Assembly: GCA_903860995.1 (NCBI GenBank)
Contig: CAIOSS010001217.1
Location: forward strand, 1 to 6,301
DNA from: an uncultured delta proteobacterium
GTDB lineage: Bacteria > Myxococcota_A > Polyangia > Polyangiales > Ga0077539
Reading direction: 5' to 3'
Length of the DNA stretch: 6,301 bases
The notes under the pieces were generated by a model. It saw nothing but the letters and a program-made list of their open reading frames with translations. It searched no databases and was not told the origin of the DNA. Both the position numbers and the translations under genes were made by a program. Shown in pieces: positions 5,458 through 6,301 of this stretch (its first letter is position 1; each line of letters begins with the position of its first letter).

Positions 5458-6301
5458 ATGGCATCGACGCTCCTGCTGGAAATTGGTTGCGAAGAGCTCC
5501 CCACGTCCTTCCTCGACGCCGCGCTGCGGCAGCTGGGCGACCTCGTCGTCGACGAGCTCGGCCGCGCGCGCTTGTCCTACACGACCCTGCGCACCCTCGG
5601 CACGCCGCGGCGGCTCGCCGTGGTGGTCGAGGGCGTGCCCGCGGCCGTCGAGGCCCGCGAGGAGGAGCTGCTCGGCCCCGCCGAGGGCGCTGCGAAGACC
5701 CCAGCAGGGGAGTGGTCCAAGGCCGCCGAGGGATTCGCCCGAAAGAACAACCTCAGCCTCGCCGACCTCTCCATCGCCGAGACCCCGAAGGGCCGCTACC
5801 TCCGCGCGGTGAAGCGCACCCCCGGCGCCGCCGCCAGCGCCCTGCTCCCCGAGGTGCTCGGGGCCGTGTGCCGGCGCATCACCTTCGCCAAGAGCATGCG
5901 CTGGGCCGACGGCGAGGTGGCCTTCGGCCGGCCCATCCAGTGGATCGTCGCGCTCCTCGACGCCGCCGTGGTGCCCTTCGCCTTCGCGGGCGTCACGGCC
6001 GGGCGCAGCACGCGCGGGCACCGCTTCCTCGCGCCCGAAAGCTTCGACCTCCCGGGCGCAAGCGGCTACGTCGAGGCCCTCGCGGCGGCGCGCGTGCAGG
6101 TCGACACCGACGCGCGGCGCGCGGGCATGATGGCGGCGCTCCACGCGGCGGCGAAGGAGTCCGGCGGGGCCCTGCGCGACGACGCCTTCCTCGAGCGCGA
6201 GGTGACCGGGCTCGTGGAGGAGGCCTTCGTGGTGGCGGGGCGCTTCGATGAAGACTTCCTGAAGCTGCCCGACGCGCTCATCGAGAGCGTGATGCGCGAC
6301 C
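5458..6301 (+). CDS. glyS: Glycyl-tRNA synthetase beta subunit, N-terminal part (3' truncated by window)
   Basis: 281 codons of an open frame continuing past the window edge; the full family protein is about 690-700 residues. The start ATG at 5458 gives the standard N-terminus, with LLLEIGCEELP at residues 5-15. Further GlyS hallmarks are LGTPRRLAV at 47-55, KSMRW at 145-149, FGRPIQW at 156-162 and RGHRF at 186-190. With the alpha subunit GlyQ it forms the alpha2beta2 enzyme that charges tRNA-Gly in the cytoplasm; the beta subunit supplies tRNA binding and supports catalysis. glyQ, often directly upstream, is not in this window: the upstream neighbour is the UbiA-like gene 77 bp away. The frame is open further upstream, but the family N-terminus decides the start. 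No convincing Shine-Dalgarno or promoter was found in 5381-5457. Confidence 0.96.
   Translation, partial: MASTLLLEIGCEELPTSFLDAALRQLGDLVVDELGRARLSYTTLRTLGTPRRLAVVVEGVPAAVEAREEELLGPAEGAAKTPAGEWSKAAEGFARKNNLSLADLSIAETPKGRYLRAVKRTPGAAASALLPEVLGAVCRRITFAKSMRWADGEVAFGRPIQWIVALLDAAVVPFAFAGVTAGRSTRGHRFLAPESFDLPGASGYVEALAAARVQVDTDARRAGMMAALHAAAKESGGALRDDAFLEREVTGLVEEAFVVAGRFDEDFLKLPDALIESVMRD

Noticed and set aside
4352..5464. A 370-residue open frame on the minus strand
   Set aside because: It is antisense to the UbiA-like gene, biased to His/Glu/Asp/Ala/Gly, with no recognisable motif; the plus-strand gene has both prenyltransferase motifs.
5377..6251. Long open frames on both strands overlapping glyS
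   Set aside because: The glyS frame from 5458 is unmistakable by motif; the others are low-complexity shadows.

Overview
The window is a very GC-rich bacterial chromosomal segment (about 75% G+C in the lines I counted outside the central genes). The GC content, the penicillin-acylase-type hydrolase, the carotenoid-type membrane proteins and the two-subunit (alpha2beta2) type glycyl-tRNA synthetase fit a myxobacterium-like or related delta-proteobacterial organism. This taxonomic call is an inference.

Layout. (1) Bases 1-1655, plus strand: the 3' end of a penicillin-amidase-family Ntn hydrolase, coupled through a TGATG stop/start overlap to a small exported protein with a CBM9-like beta-sandwich domain. 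(2) Bases 1593-2447, minus strand: a multi-membrane-spanning CruF-like (DUF422) carotenoid biosynthesis protein whose 3' end overlaps the preceding gene convergently by 63 bp. (3) Bases 2479-4400, minus strand: a two-gene module of an OLD/AAA_21-type ATPase followed, with an ATGA overlap, by a TOPRIM-like protein resembling DUF4276. (4) Bases 4499-5380, plus strand: a UbiA-superfamily membrane prenyltransferase. (5) Bases 5458 to the end, plus strand: the 5' part of glyS, the glycyl-tRNA synthetase beta subunit.

The most interesting region is the ATPase + TOPRIM-like pair. Its composition resembles known two-component ATPase/TOPRIM immune systems (PARIS, RloA/RloB-like and AbiL-like pairs, split relatives of OLD nucleases), so it is a candidate anti-phage module. 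It is bracketed by a 36-bp direct repeat (33/36 identical, with a perfect 24-bp core) at 2448-2483 and 4455-4490. Hand-counted lines inside it are about 62-65% G+C against about 75-78% in the flanks. Removing one 2007-bp unit between the repeats would join the CruF-like and UbiA-like genes as a divergent pair about 44 bp apart. This suggests a defence cassette inserted between two carotenoid or isoprenoid genes. The present arrangement also places the CruF-like gene only 31 bp downstream of the cassette on the same strand, so it may now be read through from the cassette promoter.
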